Of a stretch of 52,772 nucleotides of DNA, positions 33,336 through 42,346 are shown in pieces. Under the pieces are notes generated by a model, which made no database searches, was not told where the DNA came from, and saw only the letters and a list, made by a program, of their open reading frames with translations. Source of the stretch: Acidimicrobiia bacterium (lineage in GTDB: Bacteria; Actinomycetota; Acidimicrobiia; Acidimicrobiales; Bin134); assembly GCA_009842675.1 (NCBI GenBank), contig VYEX01000070.1, positions 1-52,772 of the forward strand, written 5' to 3'. Made by a program: the position numbers and the translations under genes. Position 1 is the stretch's first letter; each line of letters starts with the position of its first letter.

Positions 33336-34606
33336 TGCGCCGTCCTCAGTTGCATGCCCACCGACAGCACGCCGTGGACGAAGTTCGACCGGGCTCGCAC
33401 CGGCTCCGAGGTCTGCTCCAGGCAGATCGACCGCTTGGCCATCTCCTCCAGCAGCACGGTGACTTCCAGACGGGCCAGAAAGGCCCCCAGGCACAGGTGG
33501 GGACCGCCGCCCCCGAAGGCAAAGTGGTCGCTGTTGGGCCGGCCTGCGTCAAAGCGACCTACGTCAAACCGGAATGCGTCCTCGAACACGGCCTCGTCGC
33601 GGTTGGCCGAGGCGTACCACATCACCACCTTGTCGCCCTTGGCGATGTGGGTGCCGGCCAGTTCAGTATCGGCGGTGACGGTGCGCCGCATGTGCATCAC
33701 CGGGGTGGCCCAACGCAGGATCTCCTCGGCGGCCGACTCGATCATCGACGGGTCGTCGAGCACTCGCTGCCACTCATCGGGATTGGCGGCTAGCGCCAGC
33801 GCCCCATGGCTGATGGCGGTGCGGGTGGTCTCATTTCCGGCGAACACCAGCAGGTGGAACATGTTGCGGTACTCGCTCCTCGACATCCGCTCGTCGTCGG
33901 ATTCGGCCTGAACCAAGTGGGATACCAGATCGTCTTGGGGATCATCTTGGCGCTGTTGGCGCATCCCCTCGCCATACTCGAACAGCGCGTGGCTGGCCGG
34001 GCTGTTGAACGGCAGCAGGCGCAACTCGGTGGTATTCCCGAACGCATCGGGGGGAATCGACTGGGCGTCGCCGGTGCCCTCCACCAGATAGTTGGACAGC
34101 TCCACCAGGTAGTCGGCGTCCTCGACCGGTACGCCGAGCATGTTCAAGATCACCTGAATGGGCAGCGGGGCGGCCACCATTTCCACCCAGTCGCCTCCGC
34201 CCTGGGCGGCGAACTCGTCGAGCAACTCAATGGTGATGGCCCGCACCGTCTCCTCCCACCGGCGGATGTTCTTGGGAGTGAAGGCACCGGCCACTAAGCG
34301 CCGGAGACGGGTGTGGTCGGGGGCGTCGGTATCGATTAGCGACCGGCGGGCCTCCAGCGCGTCGGCCTCCAAATCCCACAGATTTGTGTGACCGATAGCC
34401 GAGGAGAACTGCTCGGGGGTCCGAGACACATAGCGCACCTCGGCGTGGCGGGTCACCGCCCAGAAGCCCCCGTCCTCGTAGGGGTGCCAGGCCAGGCCGG
34501 GGATGGCCCGCAGTTGGGTGAAGCGGTCGTGGGGGATCCCCTCGAGATACAGGCTGGGCTCGGTGACGTTGGGTGTGTCCACCACGGCGGCCGATGTCGC
34601 AGCCAT
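33332..34606 (-). CDS. Cytochrome P450 (amine operon)
   Basis: The 424-residue P450 has I-helix LLVFAGNETTRTAISHG near residue 250, ExxR in EEILRWATPVMHMRR near 287 and heme loop FGGGGPHLCLGAFLARLE near 355. These are the class I bacterial features of CYP125/CYP142-like and cyclic-amine P450s. A ferredoxin gene lies two genes on in the same operon. ATG 34606 is one base after the stop of the glutamine-synthetase-like gene (TGAAATG), so that start is preferred over 34624. In the model proposed for this island it would oxidise a glutamylated or free amine; the actual substrate is unknown. Confidence 0.9.
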   Translation of the reverse strand: MAATSAAVVDTPNVTEPSLYLEGIPHDRFTQLRAIPGLAWHPYEDGGFWAVTRHAEVRYVSRTPEQFSSAIGHTNLWDLEADALEARRSLIDTDAPDHTRLRRLVAGAFTPKNIRRWEETVRAITIELLDEFAAQGGGDWVEMVAAPLPIQVILNMLGVPVEDADYLVELSNYLVEGTGDAQSIPPDAFGNTTELRLLPFNSPASHALFEYGEGMRQQRQDDPQDDLVSHLVQAESDDERMSRSEYRNMFHLLVFAGNETTRTAISHGALALAANPDEWQRVLDDPSMIESAAEEILRWATPVMHMRRTVTADTELAGTHIAKGDKVVMWYASANRDEAVFEDAFRFDVGRFDAGRPNSDHFAFGGGGPHLCLGAFLARLEVTVLLEEMAKRSICLEQTSEPVRARSNFVHGVLSVGMQLRTAQ

Positions 34607-34607
34607 T

Positions 34608-35951
34608 TCAGCAGTGCTCCGCATACCGGGCCCGCTCCCAGTTGTTCACCTCGTCGGGATGGGGCGAGTTCTCCGCGGCCAACGAAAGCTCGTGGTCGGC
34701 CAAGCACAGGAACCCCTCGGAGAACATTTTTCCCAGAAGCTCGGACAGCGGGCTGTTCCGGTAGGTGGCGATGGCCCCGGCCAGATCGGTGGGCAGCGCC
34801 AGAGAGTCGCCGGGGTCGGCGTACATGTCGCCCTCGCTCATGGCCGGCAGGGGCAGTGCCCGCTCGATCCCGTCGAGTCCGGCGGCCAGGATGGCGGCAA
34901 TCATCAAATAGGGGTTGGCGTCAGCCCCCGCGGCCCGGTGCTCCACCCGGTTGGCTACTGAATCGGGCTCGCAGATGCACCGGCAATACACCGAGCGGTT
35001 GTCCAGGCCCCAGTGCACGTGGGTGGGCACGAACGTGTAGGGGCGGATGCGCTTGGGTCCGTTGATGGTGGGGGCACCCAGCAGCGTCATGGATTCGGCG
35101 TGCTCGAGCAGCCCGGCGACCCAGTGCGTCATGAGCTGGTTGGGTATGCCGTCGGAGTCGGCAAACGCATTGGCTCCGCCCTCGGACAGGCTGGTGTGGA
35201 TGTGCATGCCCGAACCCGACGGCTCGGTCCACAGTTTGGGCATGAAGGTGGCCCGCATACCGTGCTGGACGGCCACCTGTTTCACAATGCTCTTGAGCAG
35301 CACGGTGTTGTCGGCGCAGGTCATGGCGTCGGCGTGGCCGATGTTGATCTCCATCTGCCCGGGCCCGTACTCGGGGTTGGACGACTCCAACTCCAGCCCG
35401 GCGGCCAGCAAACCGTGGCGCATGTCTCGCACGCAGTCCTCCAACTCCAGGGCGTCGGTGAGCGAGGAGTATTGGATGTGGTTCTGCACCGGCGTCCAAT
35501 CGGGGGCGCAGATATAGAACTCCAATTCGGTGGCCACCACCGGGTCCAAACCGGCTTGGCGGCACCGTTCGATCTGGTTGGCCAACACGTTGCGGGGGGC
35601 GGCGAAGTGAGGTTGGCCATGGGGGTCGAAGGTGTCGGCGAACACCAGGGCATAGCCCGGACGATGCGAGAAGATGCGCCCGGTGGAGACGTCGGGCACG
35701 AGGTGGCAGTCGAGAAAGCCCGACTCCATGTTGATGTAGGGGTGATCGGGGAGATCGTTCTGCATGTCGAACGTGAAGATGGCATCGGCGATGTTGAGGC
35801 CGCCATCGACGGTCGTCGAGAAGAACCGCCCCACCGGTACCCGCTTGCCCCGGATATGGCCCAGGGTGTCGAGTGTGGCCACCTCGACGGTGTGAACATC
35901 GGCCTGCTCGCAGGCGGTGCGGAAGTCGTCGACGCTGGTGGTCTCAGCCAT
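34608..35951 (-). CDS. Glutamine-synthetase-like gamma-glutamyl-amine ligase (PuuA-like)
   Basis: The 447-residue protein is a GS-fold ligase that would join glutamate to an amine with ATP. Active-site elements are the TELEFYI Glu pair near residue 144, NPEYGPGQMEINIGHADAM near 199, PSGSGMHIHTSL near 251 (metal His) and NRVEHRAAGADANPYLMIAA near 345. The N-terminal beta-grasp half begins VHTVEVATLDTLGHIRGKRVPV, the form seen in PuuA/GlnA-type amine ligases rather than in nitrogen-assimilating GS, and no adenylylation Tyr loop of GlnA is seen. Adjacent P450, ferredoxin and transaminase genes indicate an amine-catabolic role. The start ATG 35951 has AGAGG 11 bases upstream; upstream frame is not used. 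Confidence 0.92.
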   Translation of the reverse strand: MAETTSVDDFRTACEQADVHTVEVATLDTLGHIRGKRVPVGRFFSTTVDGGLNIADAIFTFDMQNDLPDHPYINMESGFLDCHLVPDVSTGRIFSHRPGYALVFADTFDPHGQPHFAAPRNVLANQIERCRQAGLDPVVATELEFYICAPDWTPVQNHIQYSSLTDALELEDCVRDMRHGLLAAGLELESSNPEYGPGQMEINIGHADAMTCADNTVLLKSIVKQVAVQHGMRATFMPKLWTEPSGSGMHIHTSLSEGGANAFADSDGIPNQLMTHWVAGLLEHAESMTLLGAPTINGPKRIRPYTFVPTHVHWGLDNRSVYCRCICEPDSVANRVEHRAAGADANPYLMIAAILAAGLDGIERALPLPAMSEGDMYADPGDSLALPTDLAGAIATYRNSPLSELLGKMFSEGFLCLADHELSLAAENSPHPDEVNNWERARYAEHC

Positions 35952-35974
35952 GTTTCGAATACCTCTCTGACGGT

Positions 35975-36955
35975 TCAGTTGGCATGGGCTTGGTCGATCA
36001 GCAGTACCAGTCGGCCTTGAACGTCGCCGGTGCGCAGGCGGTCGTGGGCGAGTTGGGCATCGGTGAAGGGCATGGTCTCCACCGGGGCGATGATGGACGG
36101 CTCCCGGCGGGCCAAGTCGAGGAGTTCCCCCAGCTGCGGCCGGGTGCCCCAGATGCTGGACATGAAGTGGGCCTCGTGGGGAACGGCCCCAACGCCGAAC
36201 GGTATGCGGCCGCCGTACAAGCCGACTGCCACCACCAGGCCCTGCCTGGCCACCGCACTGGCCGCGGTGGCCAACGTGGCATCGCTTCCCACGAAATCGA
36301 TCACTGCATCGCACAGCGGCAGTTCGTCGTCAGCGTCAAGCGCCCCGTCGGCGCCCATGTCCAGCGCCGTGGCCCGCTTGTCGGCGGCCCGGTCGAGGAC
36401 AAGCACTTCGGCGTCTGACAGTAGCTTGAGGTAGCGAAGGGCGAACTGGCCGATTCCGCCAGCGCCGATGACCAGCACCCGGCGCTTCCGACCAGGACGG
36501 CGCAGCGTCTCCAGAGTCTGCTGCACTGCCCGGTAGCCGGTGAGGCCCCCGCAGGCCAGCGGCGCGCTGGCCACCGGATCGAGATCGCCCAGCGGATACA
36601 GGTACGCCCGGTCGGCGATGGCCATGCGCTCGGCATAGCCCCCGTCCACCACCAGGCCGGCCTCGGTGGCATCGGCGCAGATCATCTCGTTGCCGTCGGC
36701 GCACTCCCGGCACTGCCCGCAGCCCCAGGGGGCGTACACCATCACCGGTCCCAGGTCGGGGTGAAACCCGGTGACCTCGTGGCCCAACACGATGGGCAGG
36801 GGACTGGGGAATTCGCCCGCCACCACATGCAGGTCGGAGTGGCACAGCCCGCAGGCAATGACGTCGATGACCTCGCTGCCGTCGGCACCGGGCTCGAGGT
36901 AGTCGTCAACCACCACGAGGGGTGAGTTTCGAGCCTCAAGAACGACGGCGCGCAT
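35975..36955 (-). CDS. Zinc-dependent alcohol dehydrogenase (MDR)
   Basis: The 326-residue protein has catalytic-zinc ligands in CGLCHSDLHVV near residue 36 and GHEVTGF near 58, the four structural-zinc cysteines in GCGQCRECADGNEMIC (78-93), and an NAD motif VLVIGAGGIGQFALRYL near 160. It oxidises a primary or secondary alcohol, or reduces an aldehyde. In the operon, 23 bases upstream of the GS-like gene, it could act on a hydroxylated amine product. Confidence 0.9.
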   Translation of the reverse strand: MRAVVLEARNSPLVVVDDYLEPGADGSEVIDVIACGLCHSDLHVVAGEFPSPLPIVLGHEVTGFHPDLGPVMVYAPWGCGQCRECADGNEMICADATEAGLVVDGGYAERMAIADRAYLYPLGDLDPVASAPLACGGLTGYRAVQQTLETLRRPGRKRRVLVIGAGGIGQFALRYLKLLSDAEVLVLDRAADKRATALDMGADGALDADDELPLCDAVIDFVGSDATLATAASAVARQGLVVAVGLYGGRIPFGVGAVPHEAHFMSSIWGTRPQLGELLDLARREPSIIAPVETMPFTDAQLAHDRLRTGDVQGRLVLLIDQAHAN

Positions 36956-36956
36956 A

Positions 36957-38123
36957 TCAGTAGCTCTTGGGCAGGCCGAGGCACTTCTGGGCCACGAAGG
37001 CCAGCACCAGGTTGTTGTTGACCGGGGCTACTTGATACAGCCGGGTCTCGCGGAACTTGCGCTCGATGTCGTACTCCACCGCGAACCCGAATCCGCCGTG
37101 GGTGTTGAGCGCGGCATTCCCGGCCTCCCAGGAGGCCTCCGACGCCAGCAGCTTGGCCATGTTGGCCTCGGCCCCGCACGGCTCCCCGGCATCGAACAGG
37201 TTGGCCGCCTTCCACCGCATTAGGTCGGCAGCCTGGAGATTGGCGTAGGCCCGGGCCAGCGGGAAGGCCACCCCCTGGTTCATGCCGATGGGCCGTCCGA
37301 ACACCTCTCGCCCTCTGGCGTACTCGCTGGCCCTTTCCAGGAAGAACCGGCCGTCGCCGATGCACTCCGCGGCGATGAGAATCCGCTCGGCGTTCATGCC
37401 GTCGAGGATGTGGCGGAAGCCCTGGCCCTCGGTGCCCACCAGGGCATCGCCGGGCACCACCACGTCGTCGAAGAACACCTCGGTGGTGTTGTGGTTCATC
37501 ATTGTGGGGATGGGGTTGATGGTCAGCCCCGGCACCAGCTCGCCGTCGTCATCTCTCAGCTCGATCAGGAACACCGACAGGCCGTCAGTGCGGTTTTTCA
37601 CGTCGTCTGACGGGGCGGTGCGGGCCAGCAAGATCATCAGGTCGGAGTACAGCGCCCGCGATGTCCAGATCTTCTGGCCGTTGATGCGCCAGGTGTCGCC
37701 GTCGCGGTCGGCCCGAGTTCGGATGGCGGTTGTCTCCGAGCCGGCGGTGGGTTCGGTGACCCCGAAGGCCTGCAACCGCTTGCGCCCGTCGGCCACCAGG
37801 GGCAGGTACCGCTGCTTTTGCTCCTCGGACCCGTGGCGCAGCAGGGTGCCCATCACGTACATCTGGGCATGGCAGGCGCTGGGATTGCCCCCGCTGGCCG
37901 AAATCTCCTCCACGATCACCGACGCCCCCGCCAGGCTGAGCCCGCCGCCGCCGTACTGCTCGGGGATCAGCGATCCGAGCCAACCGTGGGCGGTCAGCTC
38001 GGCCACAAACTCCTCCGGGTAGCCGCTGGGCTCGAGCTCACGCCAGTACTCGTTGCCGAACTTGTCGCACAGTCGGCGCACCTCAGTGCGGATGAGTTCG
38101 AAGTCGTCGGGTGTGGCGGCCAC
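36957..38123 (-). CDS. Acyl-CoA dehydrogenase
   Basis: The 388-residue flavoprotein has SLIPEQYGGGGLSLAGASVIVEEIS near residue 52, FGVTEPTAGSETTAIRTRA near 119, the FAD loop GQKIWTSRALYSDLMILLA near 148 and the C-terminal NTHGGFGFAVEYDIERKFRETRLYQVAPVNNN (about 340-370). This is the normal ACAD layout. The usual base Glu near the GGFG region must be checked by alignment. Start and stop are adjacent to gntR and ADH genes (zero and one base). It could act on an acyl-CoA or on an amine, as some ACAD-like flavoenzymes do. Confidence 0.9.
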   Translation of the reverse strand: MAATPDDFELIRTEVRRLCDKFGNEYWRELEPSGYPEEFVAELTAHGWLGSLIPEQYGGGGLSLAGASVIVEEISASGGNPSACHAQMYVMGTLLRHGSEEQKQRYLPLVADGRKRLQAFGVTEPTAGSETTAIRTRADRDGDTWRINGQKIWTSRALYSDLMILLARTAPSDDVKNRTDGLSVFLIELRDDDGELVPGLTINPIPTMMNHNTTEVFFDDVVVPGDALVGTEGQGFRHILDGMNAERILIAAECIGDGRFFLERASEYARGREVFGRPIGMNQGVAFPLARAYANLQAADLMRWKAANLFDAGEPCGAEANMAKLLASEASWEAGNAALNTHGGFGFAVEYDIERKFRETRLYQVAPVNNNLVLAFVAQKCLGLPKSY

Positions 38124-38816
38124 TCAGTCCTCCCAGAATCCTTGGCGCTCCAAATGGGCTACGGCAGCCACCCCCGACTCGTGGAGGTGGTGCTCCATCC
38201 GTCGGCGGGCCTCGTCGGGGTCGCGGTCGACGATGGCCTCGAGGATGGCGGCGTGGTGCTGAACGGCCTGAGCGTCCCATCCGTCGGTGAACTCGTAGTA
38301 GTCGGCCGGGACCGAGCGCTCCAGCAGGCGAAGGAGCCAGCGGGTCCGGCGGGGAGCGGTGCGGTTGATGATGCGGTGGAAAGCCCAGTTCAGAGCAGAG
38401 AGGTCGTCGCTGGTGCCGTCGACGAACCGCTCGTGAATGGCTCGCAGTTGCTCGATCTCATCTTCGCCCAGGGTGTCGGCCGCAATGGCCGCGGCCCGGC
38501 CCCCAACCACGCCGAACAGCTCGTAGTGGTCGACGATGTCTTCGGGGGTCAGATCGGCCACCACGGCGCCCCGCCGGGGAATCAGGTCCAACAGGCCTTC
38601 CTGGCCGAGGATGACCAGCGCCTCCCGGATCGGGCTCCGGCTTACGTCAAGCGCGGCGGCCAGAGCTTCTTGGTCGATCTTGGTTCCCGGCTTCAACGCA
38701 CCGGTGAGGATCTGCTCCCTCACATAGAGCACCACGTCGTCGGCCAGCCCGCCCCGCCGCCGAGTCGGCGGGCGGGTGCCCTGGTACGGGTCACCGAATA
38801 CGGCTAGCTCGGTCAT
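38124..38816 (-). CDS. GntR-family regulator, FCD (FadR) subfamily
   Basis: The 230-residue protein has an N-terminal winged helix (VLYVREQILTGALKPGTKIDQEALAAALDVSRSPIREALVILGQEGLL, residues about 29-75, then RRGAVVADLTPEDIVD) and an FCD helical domain with the metal-ligand pattern Asp...His...His (ALNWAFHRIINRTA near 139; VQHHAAILEAI near 190). It lies inside the operon between the transporter and the catabolic genes; it overlaps the LivMG stop by four bases. It is the best local candidate to read the GTTTG-N4-CAAAC or TTTGTATACAAA sites near 43.7 kb (inference). Confidence 0.9.
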   Translation of the reverse strand: MTELAVFGDPYQGTRPPTRRRGGLADDVVLYVREQILTGALKPGTKIDQEALAAALDVSRSPIREALVILGQEGLLDLIPRRGAVVADLTPEDIVDHYELFGVVGGRAAAIAADTLGEDEIEQLRAIHERFVDGTSDDLSALNWAFHRIINRTAPRRTRWLLRLLERSVPADYYEFTDGWDAQAVQHHAAILEAIVDRDPDEARRRMEHHLHESGVAAVAHLERQGFWED

Positions 38817-40705
38817 GTCGCCGACGATCCGAGGTAGGCGGCCTGCACCGAGGGGTCGGCTTGGATCTCCTCGGGGGTGCCTGTGGCGATGACCGAACCG
38901 CGGTCGAGGCAGTAGATGCGGTCGCAGATGCCGATGATGAAGTCCAAGTCGTGGTCAATCACCACCACGCCGGCGCCCACCAGCGCGGCCATGGTCTGCA
39001 CTTGCTCGACCATGGCCAACGACTCAGTGTCGCTCATGCCTGAAGTGGGCTCATCGAGCAGCAGGAACAACGGCCGGGCGGCGGCGGCCCGGGCCAGCTC
39101 CAGCCGGCGGGAATTGCCGTAGTCGAGCTCGCTGGCTCTCCGGTCCCGGTGGTCCCACAATCCGGCGGCGGCCACCAAAACGTCGGTTTCGGGGGTGGAG
39201 CGGTCGTCGTGTTCGGCGATGGCCACCAAACGGGTCACCTCGACGTTCTCTCGTACGGTGAGCGATCCGAACAGCCGGAGGTTCTGGAAGGTGCGGACCA
39301 GGCCGGCTCGGGCGACCTCATGCGACGGGGTGCCGATGAGATCAACACCGTTCAACTTCACTTGGCCTGACGTGGCGGGAACGAGCCCGGTGATGACGTT
39401 GAGCATCGTGGTCTTGCCCGCGCCGTTTGGGCCGATGATGCCCACCACCTCACCGCTGCTCACCTCAAAGCCCGACCGGGAGAGCGCTTGGAACCCGCCA
39501 AAGACCACGCTGACATCGCTTACTTCCAGCCGGGCCTCTTGGTCGGCTCCCATGGTGGCCTGCGGTACAGGGGGCGCACTTTGGGTCCTGGTGAATCGAC
39601 GGTAGAGCCATTCGTCGAATTCCCAGTCGCTGAGAATGCCCTTGGGCCGCCAGATCATGAAACCGAGCATGGCCACGCCGAGGAACACAGTTTGGAGGTT
39701 CTCCCGGAAGATCCAGTCCAGCGGCTCGCTGTCGAGCCCGAGGCCGAAGACTTCGAACCCGTCTTGGCCCATTCGGCGGGCCAATTCCCGTCCCACCGTG
39801 ATCACAGCCACGCCGAACAGCGCCCCGGTGACGCTGTTGCGACCTCCCACAATGAGCATTGTCAGCGTCAACAAGGTGAAGAAGAAAAAGAAGTCTTCGG
39901 GGAGGAGCGAGCCATCCTCATACACCTTCAAGCTGGCCCCCACCGACACCACGGCCACCGAAGTCAACAAAGCGATCATTTGTTGCACCAAGGGGTTCAC
40001 GCCCATGGCCCGGGCCGCCAAGTCGTCCTCCCGCCCTGCCTTTGCCAGTCGGCCCCGCCGACTCTGGGCAAAGAGACGGGCCAGCACCAGCGCACCGGCC
40101 AGCGCCAAATAGATGGGTACACGGGTGTCGAGCTTGCCCCCGATGCGGAACGACAGACCGGCGCGCTCTCCACCAGTTAACTCCGGCCAATGACGGGCCA
40201 CCTCGTGGGTGACAAACAACAGGGCGAGAGTGATGACGGTGGCAGCTACCGCTCCCGACTCAGCCCCGGAGCGAGCCAAACCGATGCCTACGAAAAAGGC
40301 CACCACCACCGTGACGGCGATGGCGACGCCTACTGCGCCCCAAGAACCCATGTCCACATCGGTCAGCCCCAGTGGTGCATCGGGAATGCGCTTGACCTTT
40401 TCGGCTGGGGCGATGGCAAAGATGGCGAACGTGTAGCCGGCGATTGCCCCGAACCCGATATGCCCAAACGACAGCACCCCGGTGTTTCCGACGTAGATCT
40501 GGATGCCCAGCACGATGATGGCGTTGATCATGGCGGTGGTGACCAGACGCTCGCCCGCTCCGCCGAAATAGCTCTGATACAGCAACCCGAAGGCAATGAA
40601 GACTCCGAACAGCAGCCCCACCCCGACAATGGGGAAGGCCACGTCACGGCGCAAGTTGGGGAACATCCCCGCGTGGGCGGCATCGGGACGGCGCGGCTCA
40701 GCCAT
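38813..40705 (-). CDS. Fused LivM permease and LivG ATPase (branched-chain-amino-acid-type ABC importer)
   Basis: The 630-residue protein joins a LivM-type permease (about residues 15-365; multiple membrane spans, NTGVLSFGHIGFGAIAGY near 73 and the loop AGREDDLAARAMGVN near 226) to a LivG-type ATPase (from about 390). The ATPase has Walker A GPNGAGKTTMLN near 424, the signature-like ELDYGNSRRLELARA near 528 (LivG form of LSGGQ) and Walker B LFLLLDEPTSGM near 551. The HAP and FMR halves are normally separate genes. ATG 40705 is preferred over GTG 40708 because it makes a TGATG junction with livH. It would import an amino acid, amide or short-chain amine. Confidence 0.9.
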   Translation of the reverse strand: MAEPRRPDAAHAGMFPNLRRDVAFPIVGVGLLFGVFIAFGLLYQSYFGGAGERLVTTAMINAIIVLGIQIYVGNTGVLSFGHIGFGAIAGYTFAIFAIAPAEKVKRIPDAPLGLTDVDMGSWGAVGVAIAVTVVVAFFVGIGLARSGAESGAVAATVITLALLFVTHEVARHWPELTGGERAGLSFRIGGKLDTRVPIYLALAGALVLARLFAQSRRGRLAKAGREDDLAARAMGVNPLVQQMIALLTSVAVVSVGASLKVYEDGSLLPEDFFFFFTLLTLTMLIVGGRNSVTGALFGVAVITVGRELARRMGQDGFEVFGLGLDSEPLDWIFRENLQTVFLGVAMLGFMIWRPKGILSDWEFDEWLYRRFTRTQSAPPVPQATMGADQEARLEVSDVSVVFGGFQALSRSGFEVSSGEVVGIIGPNGAGKTTMLNVITGLVPATSGQVKLNGVDLIGTPSHEVARAGLVRTFQNLRLFGSLTVRENVEVTRLVAIAEHDDRSTPETDVLVAAAGLWDHRDRRASELDYGNSRRLELARAAAARPLFLLLDEPTSGMSDTESLAMVEQVQTMAALVGAGVVVIDHDLDFIIGICDRIYCLDRGSVIATGTPEEIQADPSVQAAYLGSSAT

Positions 40706-41592
40706 CACACTCGCTCCGCGTGGGCTACCCGAATGAGGCCCTGCGGCCGGAAGATGAACAGCAGGGCGATCAGCAAGAACACGAATCCCTCGGTCAGGCT
40801 GGCCACCGAATCGGGCAGCCGAGACCGCAACAGAACCTCAGCCAGGCCGAGCACGAAGCCACCCAGCACTGCGCCTCGCAGACTGCCCAAGCCCCCGATC
40901 AGCGCGGCCAGCACCCCCTTGAGCATGGGAGTGATCCCGACAGTTGGAGTGGTGTGCCCTGATCGCATGAGCCAAAACACGCCGGCAATACCGGCCAGCA
41001 GGCCAGAGAGGGCAAATGCCCCCCGGATCACCGTGTCGGAGCGCACCCCCATGAGCCGGGCGGTATCGAAGTCGGCGGCGGCCGCTCGGAGGGCCAGTCC
41101 GAACATGGTGCGCTGAACGAGCCAGGACGTGCCCAACAGGGTCACCAGCGTCACCCCGATCACCACCGCGTCGTAAACCTCAACGTTCAGCGAACCGACC
41201 GGGAAGGTGTTGGCAACCCATCCTGGTTCTGAGAACGTCTTGACCGACGCGGACACGTAGAGCAAGAAGATGGCCGACACCACGAAATGGACGCCGAAAG
41301 ACGTCAACAACAGGGTGAAGTCGGAGCTGCCTCGGACCCGGCTGAATGCCACCCGCTCGATCACCAGCGAAGTGACGATGGCGGTGCCGATGATGACCGG
41401 GGCGACCAGGTACCACGACCAGCCCTCATTGATGGTCCAGAACGCCACATAGCCCGAGACGGTGATCAACTCGCCATGGGCGAAGTTGAGCAGGTGCATG
41501 ACGCCGAAGATCACCGCCACGCCCAGGGCCAGCAGGGCGTAAATGCTGCCCCGACCTAGGCCGTCGATGAGGTTCTGGAGCAGCTCGGTCAT
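40705..41592 (-). CDS. livH: LivH-type ABC permease
   Basis: The 295-residue membrane protein has the LivH start LLQNLIDGLGRGSIYALLALGVAVIFGVMHLLNFAHGELITVSGYVAF, about eight hydrophobic segments, and the conserved cytoplasmic loop ALRAAAADFDTARLMGVRSDTVI near residue 178 (EAA-like). GGLGSLRGAVLGGFVLGLAE near 235 is typical. It forms the pore with the LivM half of the neighbouring fusion. ATGA overlap with livF and TGATG junction to the fusion indicate tight coupling. Confidence 0.93.
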   Translation of the reverse strand: MTELLQNLIDGLGRGSIYALLALGVAVIFGVMHLLNFAHGELITVSGYVAFWTINEGWSWYLVAPVIIGTAIVTSLVIERVAFSRVRGSSDFTLLLTSFGVHFVVSAIFLLYVSASVKTFSEPGWVANTFPVGSLNVEVYDAVVIGVTLVTLLGTSWLVQRTMFGLALRAAAADFDTARLMGVRSDTVIRGAFALSGLLAGIAGVFWLMRSGHTTPTVGITPMLKGVLAALIGGLGSLRGAVLGGFVLGLAEVLLRSRLPDSVASLTEGFVFLLIALLFIFRPQGLIRVAHAERV

Positions 41593-42299
41593 TGCCCGTT
41601 GCCTCCGACGAAGGTGTCGAACAGGTCGGGGCGCTCCCGCAGCTCAGCTCCCGTCCCTTCGGCCACGATCTCCCCTGATCGCAGCACGTAGGCCCGGTCG
41701 GCCACCTCCAGCATGCGAGTGGCGTTCTGCTCCACCACCAGCAGGGTTCGCCCTTGGCTCCGGAGGGACTCGATCAGCTCGAACACCACATCCACCAGCA
41801 CGGGGGCCAGCCCCAGCGAGGGCTCGTCCATCATCAGCAGTCGGGGCTTGGACATCAGGGCCCGGGCGATGGCCAGCTGCTGGGACTCCCCGCCCGAGAG
41901 ATAGCCCGCGGCCACCGTCCGCTTTTCTCGCAACACCGGGAACCGTTCACCCATCTCGTCGAGCAAATCGGCCCGCTCGTCGCGGGACTGGGTGATGCCG
42001 CCGATCTTCAGGTTCTCCTCCACGGTGAGGTCGCCGAAGATCCGCCGATGCTCGGGGACCAACGCCACACCGAGGCGCAGCAGCTTCTCCGGAGAGTGGC
42101 CGGTGATGTCGGCCCCCTCGAAGGTGACCGATCCGGCCGCGGGGGAGAGCAGCCCGGCGATCGAACCTAGAAGCGTGGTCTTTCCGGCGCCGTTGGGTCC
42201 GATGAGGCCGACCACCTCACCGGACCCAACACGCAGACCGGCGTCTCGAAGCGCTGAGATCGCACCGTAGCGGGTAGTCAATCTCGAGACTTCGAGCAT
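41589..42299 (-). CDS. livF: LivF-type ABC ATPase
   Basis: The 236-residue ATPase has Walker A GLIGPNGAGKTTLLGSI near residue 33, the signature LSGGESQQLAIARAL near 134, and Walker B LLMMDEPSLGLAP near 155, followed by a D-loop and switch His replaced by VEQNATRM, as usual in LivF. It pairs with the LivG half of the fusion to drive import. Confidence 0.94.
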   Translation of the reverse strand: MLEVSRLTTRYGAISALRDAGLRVGSGEVVGLIGPNGAGKTTLLGSIAGLLSPAAGSVTFEGADITGHSPEKLLRLGVALVPEHRRIFGDLTVEENLKIGGITQSRDERADLLDEMGERFPVLREKRTVAAGYLSGGESQQLAIARALMSKPRLLMMDEPSLGLAPVLVDVVFELIESLRSQGRTLLVVEQNATRMLEVADRAYVLRSGEIVAEGTGAELRERPDLFDTFVGGNGQ

Positions 42300-42346
42300 G
42301 GTGCTAATCGTATGTGAGCAACAGGCCTGAGTTTTTCGGCCTGCGG

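Noticed and set aside
34608..35951. Ordinary nitrogen-assimilation GlnA for the GS-like gene
   Set aside because: The N-terminal half and the gene setting among P450, transaminase and importer genes fit an amine ligase better, and a second divergent GS-like gene exists nearby.
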